From: Nitriliruptoraceae bacterium | Lineage (GTDB): Bacteria; Actinomycetota; Nitriliruptoria; Nitriliruptorales; Nitriliruptoraceae | DNA: 43,573 nucleotides | Direction: 5' to 3' | Assembly: GCA_007120465.1 (NCBI GenBank) | Contig: SKNO01000247.1 | Span: 1 to 43,573, forward strand | In this document: one piece after another, positions 14,759-22,679 of the stretch | Numbering within the stretch: the stretch's first letter is position 1 | Layout of the letters: the number at the start of each line of letters is the position of its first letter | Translations under genes and position numbers: made by a program | The notes under the pieces: generated by a model | What the model was told of the DNA's origin: nothing | The model's input: only the letters and a program-made list of their open reading frames with translations | The model's database searches: none

Positions 14759-15580
14759 ATGACCAGCAGCGCCTCCGCGACCGACCTCGGGGCCGCGACC
14801 GACGCGCAGAGACGGACCTGGACCCGGGGCGACTTCCACGAGATCGCCCGGCACAACGTGGTGATGGCCGAGCGCCTGTGCCCGGCGGTCGGCCTCCATG
14901 CCGGTGAGCGGGTCCTCGACGTGGCGTGTGGCACCGGCACCGCGGCGCTCGTCGCTGCTCGGCACTACAGCGAGGTCACCGGCATCGACTTCGCCCCCTC
15001 CCTGATCGACCGTGCCCAGTTGCGGGCTGCAGCCGAGGGGTACGACGTCACGTTGCGGGTGGCCGACGCGCAGGAGCTCCCCTTCGAGGACGACAGCTTC
15101 GACGTGGTCCTGTCGATCTACGGCGTGCAGTTCGCGCCCGATCAACCGACGGCAGCCAGCGAACTGCTCCGGGTCTGCCGACCGGGTGGTCGGATCGGGC
15201 TCGCCAGTCCCATGCCGGAAGGATGGAGCGGCGATCTGTTCTCCACCCACGCTCGCTACGCCCCGCCTCCACCGGGGGTCGAGTCACCACTGCGGTGGGG
15301 CACCGAGGACGGCGTCCAGGCCCTGCTCGGCCACGGCGTCTCGTGGCTACGCAACGAGCCGCGGCCGGCGCTGCAGTACTACCGCTCGGTCGAGCACGCG
15401 GTGGACGTGTTCTCTACCTGGTTCGGCCCGACGCTCAGCGCCATGGAGCGGATCGAGCCGGACCGGCAGGGCGAGCTCCTCCGGGATCTCGCCGAGGTGT
15501 TCCGCCGCTACAACCGTGCCACCGACGGCACCGCCGTCGTCGAGAACACCTACCTGGAGACCGTCGCGGTCGTAGCGTGA
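14759..15580 (+). CDS. Class I SAM-dependent methyltransferase
   Basis: A 273-residue enzyme. SAM motif I is RVLDVACGTG at residues 51-60, motif II is EVTGIDFAPSLIDRAQ, then RVADAQELPFEDDSFDVVLS (motif IV/post) and RVCRPGGRIGLASPMPEG. Sequence and length fit small-molecule methyltransferases of the UbiE/Methyltransf_11 type rather than rRNA or DNA enzymes. Start ATG 14759, with AAGGGAGC at 14748-14755; the frame continues upstream without conserved residues. No ring or quinone gene is adjacent, so its substrate is open. It converges on the AfsR-like gene with 24 nt between stops. Confidence 0.9.
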   Translation: MTSSASATDLGAATDAQRRTWTRGDFHEIARHNVVMAERLCPAVGLHAGERVLDVACGTGTAALVAARHYSEVTGIDFAPSLIDRAQLRAAAEGYDVTLRVADAQELPFEDDSFDVVLSIYGVQFAPDQPTAASELLRVCRPGGRIGLASPMPEGWSGDLFSTHARYAPPPPGVESPLRWGTEDGVQALLGHGVSWLRNEPRPALQYYRSVEHAVDVFSTWFGPTLSAMERIEPDRQGELLRDLAEVFRRYNRATDGTAVVENTYLETVAVVA

Positions 15581-15604
15581 GCGCGGCGTGGGCATCGGGG
15601 CGTG

Positions 15605-18589
15605 TCAGGCTGCGCCTTCCAGCAGGGCGTCGAGCTCGGCGAGCGCGGTGTCGACCACCTCGGTGGGTGCGAGCTGGCGGCCACGCGCGGCGGCCTCGGC
15701 GGCGTCATCTCGACCGAGGCGTCGTTCCAGCGTCCCCCAGGCGGCAGCGAGCCGCTGCTCCTCGGCTCCGAAGCTGGGTGTCGCGCCGACGGTGACCGCG
15801 CCGTGCAGCAGCGCGGCCGGCTCGTCGACGCGGAGGTGCACGAGCAGCTCCACGAGGTTGCGCAGGGTGGTGAGCTGCTGCGTGTGGGCGCCGAGGGGTC
15901 GCCAGTGGGCGACGGCCTCGCGGAACAACACCAGCGCCCGCTCGGACTGGCCGGTCCGCCCGCACAGCGAGGCGAGCGAGACGAGCGCGACGCCCTCGAT
16001 GAACCGACGGCCGACCAGGCGGGCGGCGTCGATCGCCTGCTCGAGCAGCGAGGCAGCCGCGTTGGGGTCGGTGTCGAGCAGCGCCTCGCCGTTGCTGTAC
16101 AGCGCCCACGCGCGGGCGCTGAGACTGCCGGCGGTCTCGGCATCCCGACGTGCGTCGGTCGCGGCTCGGACCGCGCCGTCGGAGTCGCCGCGGTACGCCA
16201 GCGCGAGCGCGCGACTGACGCCAGCCAGTGCCCGGTGGAGGTCCTGTCCGAGCGAGTCAGCGAGGGCGAGACGCCGCTCGGCGAGCACGAGGACCCGGTC
16301 GAGGTCGCCCTCGTAGAGCGCGATCGTCGTCAGCACGTACAGCGCGAGCAGTGCCGCGACGTCGTGATGCGCGGCCGCGGCCAGCGCCGTCTCCGCGAGC
16401 CGCTTGGCACGCCGGAGGTCGCCGCTGTTCATCGCTCCCCGGGCGGCCGTCGCCACCGCAGCCGGGTACGCCGGACGCTCCGGTGCCCCCGGCAGCTCCA
16501 GGGCGCGCTCGGCCCAGGTGAACACCTCGTCGCGCGGGCGGAACAGCAGATCGTCGTGCAGGGCCGCCGGGATGCGCAGCGCCCCGTCGGTCTCGCTGTG
16601 GTCGGTCAGCCAGGCGTGGGCGACACGGAGGTCGTCGATAGCCGCGTCGAGGCGGGCGAGGGCGATGCGTTCGTCTGGACCGCGTAGCTGTCGTGCGAGG
16701 TCCTCGGCGAGGCCGACGTGGTAGGTGGCGTGCGCCTGCCGTGTCCGGTCGGCAGCACCCGTCGCCTCGAGGCGCTGTGCACCGTAGGCACGCAGCGTGT
16801 CGAGCAGGCGGTAGCGCACCTGCCCGTCGTGGCGGTCGACGGCGACGAGTGACCGGTCGACGAGTTCGGCCAGCACCCCGGCGATCTCCCACGCGTTCAG
16901 TGGCTCGCCGGCGCAGACGCGCTCGGCGGCGGTCAGCGAGAAGGCGCCGGCGAAGACCGACAGGCGGTCGAAGAGGCGCGCCTCCGCCTGGCCGAGGAGC
17001 TCGTAGGACCAGTCCACCATGGCCTGGAGCGTGCGGTGGCGGCCCGCGTCGCGACGCCCCCCGGTCAACAGCTCGAACCGGTGGTCGAGCCGCGCGACCA
17101 GGTCCTCGGGCGTGAGCGCGCGGGTGCGCGCCGCCGCGAGCTCGATCGCGAGCGGGATCCCGTCCAGCTGGCGACAGAGCTGCGCGATCGCCGGGGCGTT
17201 CGCGTCGGTGAGCTCGAAGGAGGGGTCGACCGCTCGTGCCCGCGCACGCAGCAGTGCGACGGCCGGGTTCTCGCCGACCTCGACGGTGCCGGCGCCCGGA
17301 CGCGGGACGGGGAGCGGAGGCACCTCCCAGACCCGCTCGTGGGGCAGCCGCAGGTACTCGCGCGAGGTGATGAGCGTCACCACGTGTGGGCAGTCGCTCA
17401 GGACCCGGTCCACGATCGGGGCAACCGCCCCCAGGACATGTTCGCAGTTGTCGAGCACCAGCAGCAACCGACGCGAGCCCAGCGCCCGCAGCAGAAGCTC
17501 CTCCGGCGGCCCTGCCCCGTCCTGCTGGAGACCCAACGCATCGACCAGCGCCGCGGGAACGCTCGCCGGATCCCGCAGTGCCGCGAGCCCACACCACGCC
17601 ACCCCGTCGTCGAAGCGCGCCGCCGAGTCGGTCACCACCGCGTCAGCGAGACGGCTCTTGCCGACCCCTCCTGGCCCGGTCAGGGTCACCACCCGTGCGC
17701 TCGCGAGCAGGGACGAGACCGCCGCGACGTCCTCGTCCCGGCCGATCAGATCCTGCGCGGACGGCGGCGGGGACGGCTCACGGTCGGTCGGCGTGGCGGC
17801 CTGAGCGGTGGCGGCCGGCTCGGTGCGCGTCTCCATCGCGAGACCGGCATCCTGCTGCAGGATCCGCTGGTGCAACCGCTGTACCTCGGGCGACGGGTCG
17901 ACGCCCACCTCCTCGGCCAGGCGGTGCTGCAGCTGCCGGTACACCGATAGTGCGCCGGCCTGCTGACCGTCGAGGTAGAGCGCGTGCATCAGCTGCGCGT
18001 GTGGGCGCTCGGCCAGCGGGTCGGCGGCCACCGCGCTCTCCAGGTCCGCGATCACCGACTGGTGGTCCCCGAGCGACAGCCGCGCGTCGACGAGGTCGGC
18101 GATCGCGGCCGCGCGCAGCTGGTCCAGTCGGATCGCCTCCACGCGCAAGCGCTCGTGACGTGCGAGCTCCCCGAACGCTGGACCGCGCCAGAGTCCGAGG
18201 GCGTCCTCGAGGTGGCACGCCGCCTGCGCGGGGTCGGTGGTCAGCACCTGGTGTGCCTGCGTGACGAGGGTCTCGAAGCGATCGGCATCCAGACCGTGCA
18301 CGTCGGGCGCCACCCGGTAGCCATCGGACTCGGTCACCAGCACGTCCGCGTCACCGTCGGTCGCCGCTGCGAGGGTGCGGCGGAGCCGGGACACGTGACT
18401 GTGCAGCGACTTCCGTGCGCTCACCGGGGGGCTGTCACCCCACACCGCATCGATCAGCGCCTCTGCCGAGACGACCGCGCCCCGCCGCGCCAGCAGGATC
18501 GCGAGGATCAGACGCTGATGGGCGCTGCCGACCGTGAGCCGCCGCCCGTCGGCGACGAACTCGACCGGCCCGAGCACGCGGAACTCCAT
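15605..18589 (-). CDS. AfsR/SARP-type regulator with BTAD, STAND ATPase and TPR-like domains
   Basis: A 994-residue regulator. Residues 1-95 are an OmpR-like winged-helix DNA-binding domain (MEFRVLGPVEFV, ILAILLARRGAVVSAEALID, VSRLRRTL). Residues about 98-245 form a bacterial transcriptional activator domain (DADRFETLV, EDALGLWRGPAF, LYLDGQQAGALSVYRQLQHR). The P-loop is GPGGVGKS at 305-312, Walker B is RLLLVLDNCEHVL, and the C-terminal third is TPR-like. This is the AfsR layout, seen in regulators of secondary metabolism in Streptomyces; no biosynthetic cluster is in view. ATG 18589. The DUF305 gene lies 49 nt upstream on the same strand and may be co-transcribed. The ATPase core resembles that of the LuxR-type protein at 8583. 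Confidence 0.93.
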   Translation of the reverse strand: MEFRVLGPVEFVADGRRLTVGSAHQRLILAILLARRGAVVSAEALIDAVWGDSPPVSARKSLHSHVSRLRRTLAAATDGDADVLVTESDGYRVAPDVHGLDADRFETLVTQAHQVLTTDPAQAACHLEDALGLWRGPAFGELARHERLRVEAIRLDQLRAAAIADLVDARLSLGDHQSVIADLESAVAADPLAERPHAQLMHALYLDGQQAGALSVYRQLQHRLAEEVGVDPSPEVQRLHQRILQQDAGLAMETRTEPAATAQAATPTDREPSPPPSAQDLIGRDEDVAAVSSLLASARVVTLTGPGGVGKSRLADAVVTDSAARFDDGVAWCGLAALRDPASVPAALVDALGLQQDGAGPPEELLLRALGSRRLLLVLDNCEHVLGAVAPIVDRVLSDCPHVVTLITSREYLRLPHERVWEVPPLPVPRPGAGTVEVGENPAVALLRARARAVDPSFELTDANAPAIAQLCRQLDGIPLAIELAAARTRALTPEDLVARLDHRFELLTGGRRDAGRHRTLQAMVDWSYELLGQAEARLFDRLSVFAGAFSLTAAERVCAGEPLNAWEIAGVLAELVDRSLVAVDRHDGQVRYRLLDTLRAYGAQRLEATGAADRTRQAHATYHVGLAEDLARQLRGPDERIALARLDAAIDDLRVAHAWLTDHSETDGALRIPAALHDDLLFRPRDEVFTWAERALELPGAPERPAYPAAVATAARGAMNSGDLRRAKRLAETALAAAAHHDVAALLALYVLTTIALYEGDLDRVLVLAERRLALADSLGQDLHRALAGVSRALALAYRGDSDGAVRAATDARRDAETAGSLSARAWALYSNGEALLDTDPNAAASLLEQAIDAARLVGRRFIEGVALVSLASLCGRTGQSERALVLFREAVAHWRPLGAHTQQLTTLRNLVELLVHLRVDEPAALLHGAVTVGATPSFGAEEQRLAAAWGTLERRLGRDDAAEAAARGRQLAPTEVVDTALAELDALLEGAA

Positions 18590-18638
18590 CGTTGCTGCGG
18601 GACCGTACAGGGTCCTACCCGACGAAGGCGGTCGACGA

Positions 18639-19403
18639 TCAGCCGCGACGGCCGTGCATCCGGCCCATGCCGTGGCCGCCGGGTGTCTGACCGAACCACT
18701 CCACGAGCCAGTCGCGCATCAGGTGGATCTCGGCGCGCTGCACGTCGCGGATGTTCTCGACGAAGGGGACGACGTCGTCGTGCTCGACGAGCCCGCTGCC
18801 GAGCAGCTCCTGGGACATCATCACCGCCATCATGTGGTGGGGGATCATGTCCTCGAGGAAGGCCTGGTCGAGCTCCTCACCGCGCAGGTCGGTCAGGTCG
18901 CGCATCATCGGTTCGTACGTCGAGGTGGTGTCCCGGTCGGGGTAGCGCTCGGCCAGCCAGGCCGCCATCTGCTCGACCTCCGCCGACTGGGTGACGATGA
19001 TCTCCCGGGCGAAGTCGTGCATCTCCGGTCGGTCGCTGTGCTCCAGGAGGAGTTCCGCGGTCTCGATCGCCTCGAGGTGGTGGGGGATCATCTCGACGAG
19101 GAAGTCGAACTCGCTCGAGACCTCGTGCATGCCATCGCTGTGGGCCGGGCCGTGGGACGCGCCCGACCCGCTCGACCCGCTGGGCCCTCCGTCGCCGCTC
19201 CGCTCGCGCACGTGCTGTTGCCTGGATGCCATGTCGGTGCTGTCGGCGACACCGACGCGATGCCCGGCGGACCACGTCGCGGCGAGCGCCCCGACCAGCC
19301 CCATGGTGAGGACGAACGTGGCCGCGACCGCGATCACCACCTGACGGTTCCGCCAGGGGCGCCGTGCACCGCCCTGGGCGGAGTCCTCGCTGCCCGGTTC
19401 CAC
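18639..19403 (-). CDS. DUF305 (ferritin-like) membrane-anchored protein
   Basis: A 254-residue protein: a basic cytoplasmic N-terminus, one membrane anchor at about residues 22-45 (VVIAVAATFVLTMGLVGALA), a Ser/Gly linker, then two DUF305 repeats marked by FLVEMIPHHLEAIETAELLL and LEDMIPHHMMAVMMSQELL. The M-I-P-H-H motifs are the hallmark of this four-helix-bundle family, which occurs with copper or metal-stress genes in many bacteria; a metal-binding role outside the membrane is plausible. The tail is rich in His, Gly and Met (GGHGMGRMHGRRG). GTG 19403 with GGAGG upstream. No copper genes adjoin it; it precedes the AfsR-like regulator. Confidence 0.9.
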   Translation of the reverse strand: MEPGSEDSAQGGARRPWRNRQVVIAVAATFVLTMGLVGALAATWSAGHRVGVADSTDMASRQQHVRERSGDGGPSGSSGSGASHGPAHSDGMHEVSSEFDFLVEMIPHHLEAIETAELLLEHSDRPEMHDFAREIIVTQSAEVEQMAAWLAERYPDRDTTSTYEPMMRDLTDLRGEELDQAFLEDMIPHHMMAVMMSQELLGSGLVEHDDVVPFVENIRDVQRAEIHLMRDWLVEWFGQTPGGHGMGRMHGRRG

Positions 19404-19556
19404 GCGTACGCCTCCGCTCGCTCGACCGTCGATCGGCCAGTGGAGCGTTACGACATGCGGTCGATGTGGTGGTCGTGTGGAGGCGGTGTGGAGACCGGCG
19501 GGTCGGAGGTCCGGCCAGGCCGCGGGAGCACGTGGCGCATGGCGTCCCGCGGCAGG

Positions 19557-20282
19557 TCAGCGGACCCCGGCGAGGAAACGACCGAGCCAGGCGGTGACCG
19601 TCGCGTGATCGGTCGGCGCGGCGAGCGTGGCCTCACCGGCGGCGATCACCTCGGCGGGGATGCGGTCGCGACGCAGCGCCATCAGGGTCGTTGCGTACGC
19701 CGGGTCGAACTCCGGGTGCCCCTGGACCCCGAGCGCCGACCCCACCTCGAACGCCGCGACCGGCGCGTGCTGGCTGGTCGCGACCAGCTCCGCGTCGCCG
19801 GGGAGGGTCACCACCTGGTCCTGGTGGCTGACGATCAGGTCGAACCCGGCGGCGGGCGGCTGCATCCACGGCCGGTGCGCCACCACCTCGGCGTGGTGGA
19901 CGCCGACGCCCCAGCCCGCCGGGGCCCGCTCCACCCGGCCGCCGAGCTGCCACGCGAGCAGCTGGTGGCCGAAGCACACGCCGACCGTCGGTACCTCGGC
20001 GTCCACGGCGGCCTGGACGAACCCTCCCAGGGGCGCGATCCAGGGGAGGTCGTCGTCGACGCCGTGGCGCGACCCGGTGATGAGGTAGCCGTCGTGGTCA
20101 TCGACGGACGGCAGCGCACCGCCCCCCACCACGTCGATGGGTTCGAGGGTGACCCACGGTGCGTGGGCCGCGAACCGTGCCGCGAACATCGCCGCGTAGT
20201 CGTCGGCGACGTCGCGCAGCTCCACTGGGACGTGGTCGCACTCGAGCAGCCCGACCCGTACGCGCGGCGGGGGAGCGGCCAC
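19557..20282 (-). CDS. Class I glutamine amidotransferase
   Basis: A 241-residue protein of the GMP-synthase-like GATase1 family. The strand GYLITGSRHGVDDDLPWI leads to the nucleophile elbow VGVCFGHQLLAWQLGG with catalytic Cys103, and the catalytic His-x-Glu is in VQGHPEFDPAY. The stand-alone domain usually transfers or hydrolyses the amide of glutamine or gamma-glutamyl compounds (for example PuuD-like). Start GTG 20282 is chosen because homology starts soon after (R-V-R-V-G-L-L-E-C-D); it has no strong ribosome binding site and lies 14 nt after the clpP stop, suggesting coupling to clpP. Partner synthase and substrate are unknown. Confidence 0.85.
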   Translation of the reverse strand: MAAPPPRVRVGLLECDHVPVELRDVADDYAAMFAARFAAHAPWVTLEPIDVVGGGALPSVDDHDGYLITGSRHGVDDDLPWIAPLGGFVQAAVDAEVPTVGVCFGHQLLAWQLGGRVERAPAGWGVGVHHAEVVAHRPWMQPPAAGFDLIVSHQDQVVTLPGDAELVATSQHAPVAAFEVGSALGVQGHPEFDPAYATTLMALRRDRIPAEVIAAGEATLAAPTDHATVTAWLGRFLAGVR

Positions 20283-20296
20283 CGGATCGGGCGCGG

Positions 20297-20866
20297 TCAG
20301 CTGCCGCGTCCCGGCTCGACGACCTCGTCGATGAGGCCGTACTCGAGCGCCTCCTGGGCGGTCATCCAGTAGTCCCGGTCGGTGTCCTGGCGGACCTGCT
20401 CGACCGGCCGGCCGGTGCGCTCGGCCAGGATCTCGTTGATGCGTTCGCGCATCCAGACGATGTTCTTGGCCTGGATCTCGATGTCCTTGGCCGTCCCGCG
20501 GGCGCCACCCAGCGGCTGGTGGATCATGATCCGGGAGTTCTCGGTGGCGGAGCGGGTGCCCGTCCCGGTGCCGAGCAGGAACGCGCCAGCCGACGCGGCA
20601 AGGCCGACGCAGCGGGTGTCGACGTTGCTCTTGAGCAGGTTCATCGTGTCGTACAGCGCGAACATGCCGGTGATGATCCCGCCCGGCGAGTTGACGTACA
20701 GCGTGATGTCCTCGTCGCTGTCCGCGTCGAGCGCCAGCATCTGGGCGACCAGCGAGTCGGTGGCCTCGTCGTCGAGCGGTCCCTTGAGGAAGAGGATGCG
20801 GGACTCGAACAGCTTGTCGAAGGCGCGGCGCGGCCCGCCGAACAGCTTCTCGATCTCGTCGGTCAC
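20297..20866 (-). CDS. clpP: ATP-dependent Clp protease proteolytic subunit
   Basis: A 189-residue ClpP. The catalytic triad is Ser92 (GLAASAGAFLL), His116 (RIMIHQPLGG) and Asp165 (DTDRDYWMTAQEALEYGLID). NSPGGIITGMFALYDTM is the substrate-binding strand. No long propeptide is present before the body. Start GTG 20866, with AGGCAGGACC upstream. ClpP forms a tetradecameric barrel fed by ClpX or ClpC. Actinobacteria commonly carry clpP1-clpP2 side by side with clpX; this one stands alone beside an amidotransferase, so a second clpP is probably elsewhere. Divergent from the IclR gene. Confidence 0.95.
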   Translation of the reverse strand: MTDEIEKLFGGPRRAFDKLFESRILFLKGPLDDEATDSLVAQMLALDADSDEDITLYVNSPGGIITGMFALYDTMNLLKSNVDTRCVGLAASAGAFLLGTGTGTRSATENSRIMIHQPLGGARGTAKDIEIQAKNIVWMRERINEILAERTGRPVEQVRQDTDRDYWMTAQEALEYGLIDEVVEPGRGS

Positions 20867-21201
20867 TGGTCCTGCCTCTCGCTGCGCGCACCGACACGGT
20901 GCCGGTGGCTGCCGCGGGGGGGCCGCTGCCGGTCCTGGCAGGCCACGCACCGCGGGGCCGGGATGGTAGCGACGCGCCCGTCGCGCACCGGCAGGTTGAG
21001 CCACCCGCGCTGAGCCCCCGGAGGGCACGTCGAGGTGGCCGCAACCCCCGCTGTCCGGTGGACGCACGAGGGTTCCGCTTGACCGTGCGCGGGTCGCGCA
21101 GCACACTCCTACCTGCGAACGCAGCCTGTGGTGCGGGCGCCGGCGCGGTGCGCCGGCACGCATCGTCGATCCGGGCCCCGGGGGCTCGGGAAGGGAGCGA
21201 C
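20867..21201. promoter_or_regulatory. Divergent clpP/iclR intergenic region with promoter-like elements and a leader hairpin
   Basis: The 335-nt gap holds no gene. For the IclR direction, TTGACC at 21079-21084 followed after 17 nt by CACACT (21102-21107) could be a promoter of the main sigma factor. Downstream, GCCGGCGC (21139-21146), loop GGT, GCGCCGGC (21150-21157) forms a perfect 8-pair hairpin in the presumed leader, 45 nt before the GTG start. Confidence 0.4.
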
Positions 21202-21933
21202 GTGGCACGGGACGACGAAGGGGTCGGCAAGCGCTCCAGCGGCTCACGCACGCTGGCGCGGGGACTCGCGTTGCTCACCGCCCTCGGCGAGCACAACGAC
21301 GGAGCGACGGTCTCGGGGCTGGCGGATGCGACGGGGCTCGACCGCGCGGTGCTCTACCGGTTGCTCGACACCCTCACCGCCGAGGGGTTCGTGACCCGCG
21401 ATCCGGACACCCGCCGCTACCGGCTCGGCCTGTCGATGCTGGAGCTCGGGGTGCGGGCGGCCCAGGGCCTGGAGGTCCGCCGGCTCGCCGGACCGCCGCT
21501 CAAGGCCCTCTCGGAGGACACCAACGAGACCGCCTGCCTCGCCGTGCGTGATCGCGACGACCTGGTGGTCGTCGAGGTGATCGAGCCGGCCGACCGGTTC
21601 GTGCAGGTCAACTACCGGGTCGGCTTCCGACACGAGCTCGGGGTCGCCGCGCACGGCAAGGCCCTGCTGGCCTTCCTGCCCGAGGGCGCACGGATCGCCG
21701 AGCTGCAGTCCGTGCGGCAGCGAGGGGTCGCCTACACCCGCGACGAGCTCGAGCCAGGGGCGTCCGGGGTCGCCGCGCCGGTGTTCGACCACACCGGCCG
21801 GGCTGTGGCCGCCGTCGGGATCGTTGCGCCGACCGCCCGGCTCCCGGAGCCTGAGAGCATCGCCCTGCGGGTGCTGCGGGCGGCACGTGAGATCTCCGAA
21901 CGGCTCGGGTGGCGTCCGCGCCGCGCGACGTGA
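21202..21933 (+). CDS. IclR-family transcriptional regulator
   Basis: A 243-residue protein. An N-terminal winged HTH (about residues 15-75) reads LARGLALLTALGEHNDGATV, then GLADATGLDRAVLYRLLDTL. A C-terminal IclR effector domain follows (ETACLAVRDRDDLVVVEVIE, YRVGFRHELGVAAHGKALLA). Start GTG 21202 with AAGGGAGC 4 nt upstream; the longer frame to 20899 is non-coding leader. IclR proteins sense aromatic or short-chain acid ligands and usually control neighbouring catabolic genes. None is adjacent: the next gene is a ferritin-like protein overlapping by 4 nt. Its target and ligand are unknown. Confidence 0.93.
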   Translation: MARDDEGVGKRSSGSRTLARGLALLTALGEHNDGATVSGLADATGLDRAVLYRLLDTLTAEGFVTRDPDTRRYRLGLSMLELGVRAAQGLEVRRLAGPPLKALSEDTNETACLAVRDRDDLVVVEVIEPADRFVQVNYRVGFRHELGVAAHGKALLAFLPEGARIAELQSVRQRGVAYTRDELEPGASGVAAPVFDHTGRAVAAVGIVAPTARLPEPESIALRVLRAAREISERLGWRPRRAT

Positions 21934-22640
21934 GCGGCGGCGGGGTGGATCCACCCATGGACGAGCACGCCCTCGCCACCGTGGAGCTCCTGGGGTCCCT
22001 CGCGTACGGGCAGCTGCGCTCCTTCGCTGCGACCGCCGGCACGATCGTCCTCGCGCCGGACGCCGCGATGGCGGACCGGCTGGTGGCCTGGGCCGAGGCG
22101 GAGCTGCACCGCTACCAGCAGCTGCGCGACCTGCTGGGCCAGCGGACCGAGCTGGCCACCGCCGTGATGGAGCGGCAGCGCGGGTACTTCGACGGGTACT
22201 TCGACCGTGCGCCCCTCGACGACTGGTTCGGGGCGTGCGTGTTCTTCGCGCTCGGGCTGCCGATGGCGTCCGACTTCATCCGGGCCGTCGCCCCCGCGAT
22301 CGACGACGAGGCGGCCCAGGTGATCCGTGCCTCGCTGGAGCGGCAGGACGTCGAGGTGGCGGCGTCGGAGCAGCTGCGCGCGCTGCTGACCGACGACGAC
22401 GCCCGGGAACGGGCCCGACAGCTGACGGCCGACCTCCTCGGGCGGGCCCTGACCGGGTTCCAGGGGGTGATGGCCAACACCGATGCGCTGAAGATCCTGC
22501 TGGCCGCTGACCTCGCCGACGGTGAGACGGGGGAGCAACGGGTCAAGCGGCTCGCCCTCGAGATCCTCGAAGGGCACCGTCGGCGGGTCGTGGAGCTCGG
22601 GCTCGAGGACATCGAGGACGTCACCGGCGACGTCACCTGA
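21930..22640 (+). CDS. Ferritin-like (MiaE-like) protein
   Basis: A protein of 236 residues if started at the GTG overlapping the IclR stop (GTGA, 21930-21933), or 227 from ATG 21957. It is largely helical, with AEAELHRYQQLRDLLGQRTE, then GYFDRAPLDDWFGACVFFAL followed by GLPMASDFI, and a long C-terminal helix VKRLALEILEGHRRRVVELG. The acidic/His spacing is that of di-iron ferritin-like proteins of actinobacteria, distantly like tRNA hydroxylase MiaE. Ligand residues cannot be fixed by eye. A perfect 14-nt palindrome fills the space directly before ATG 21957. Coupling to IclR suggests co-expression. Confidence 0.7.
   Translation: MSGGGVDPPMDEHALATVELLGSLAYGQLRSFAATAGTIVLAPDAAMADRLVAWAEAELHRYQQLRDLLGQRTELATAVMERQRGYFDGYFDRAPLDDWFGACVFFALGLPMASDFIRAVAPAIDDEAAQVIRASLERQDVEVAASEQLRALLTDDDARERARQLTADLLGRALTGFQGVMANTDALKILLAADLADGETGEQRVKRLALEILEGHRRRVVELGLEDIEDVTGDVT
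21943..21956. promoter_or_regulatory. Perfect 14-nt palindrome GGGTGGATCCACCC before the alternative start
   Basis: The palindrome ends at the base before ATG 21957 and begins 10 nt after the IclR stop. If translation starts at the GTG at 21930, it is coding (G-V-D-P-P). If it starts at 21957, it would occupy the ribosome binding site as a hairpin or operator. It may be a site for the upstream IclR protein; this is inference. Confidence 0.4.
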
Positions 22641-22657
22641 CCGTCGGAGCCGGAACC

Positions 22658-22670
22658 GCCCCGACGGGGC
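22658..22670. terminator. Short hairpin between convergent genes
   Basis: GCCCC (22658-22662), GAC, GGGGC (22666-22670) lies between the stops of the ferritin-like gene (22640) and the convergent alpha/beta hydrolase (22680). An alternative longer pairing joins CCGTCGG (22641-22647) with CCGACGG (22661-22667). It is a plausible bidirectional terminator, without U-tracts. Confidence 0.4.
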
Positions 22671-22679
22671 AGGCACCGA

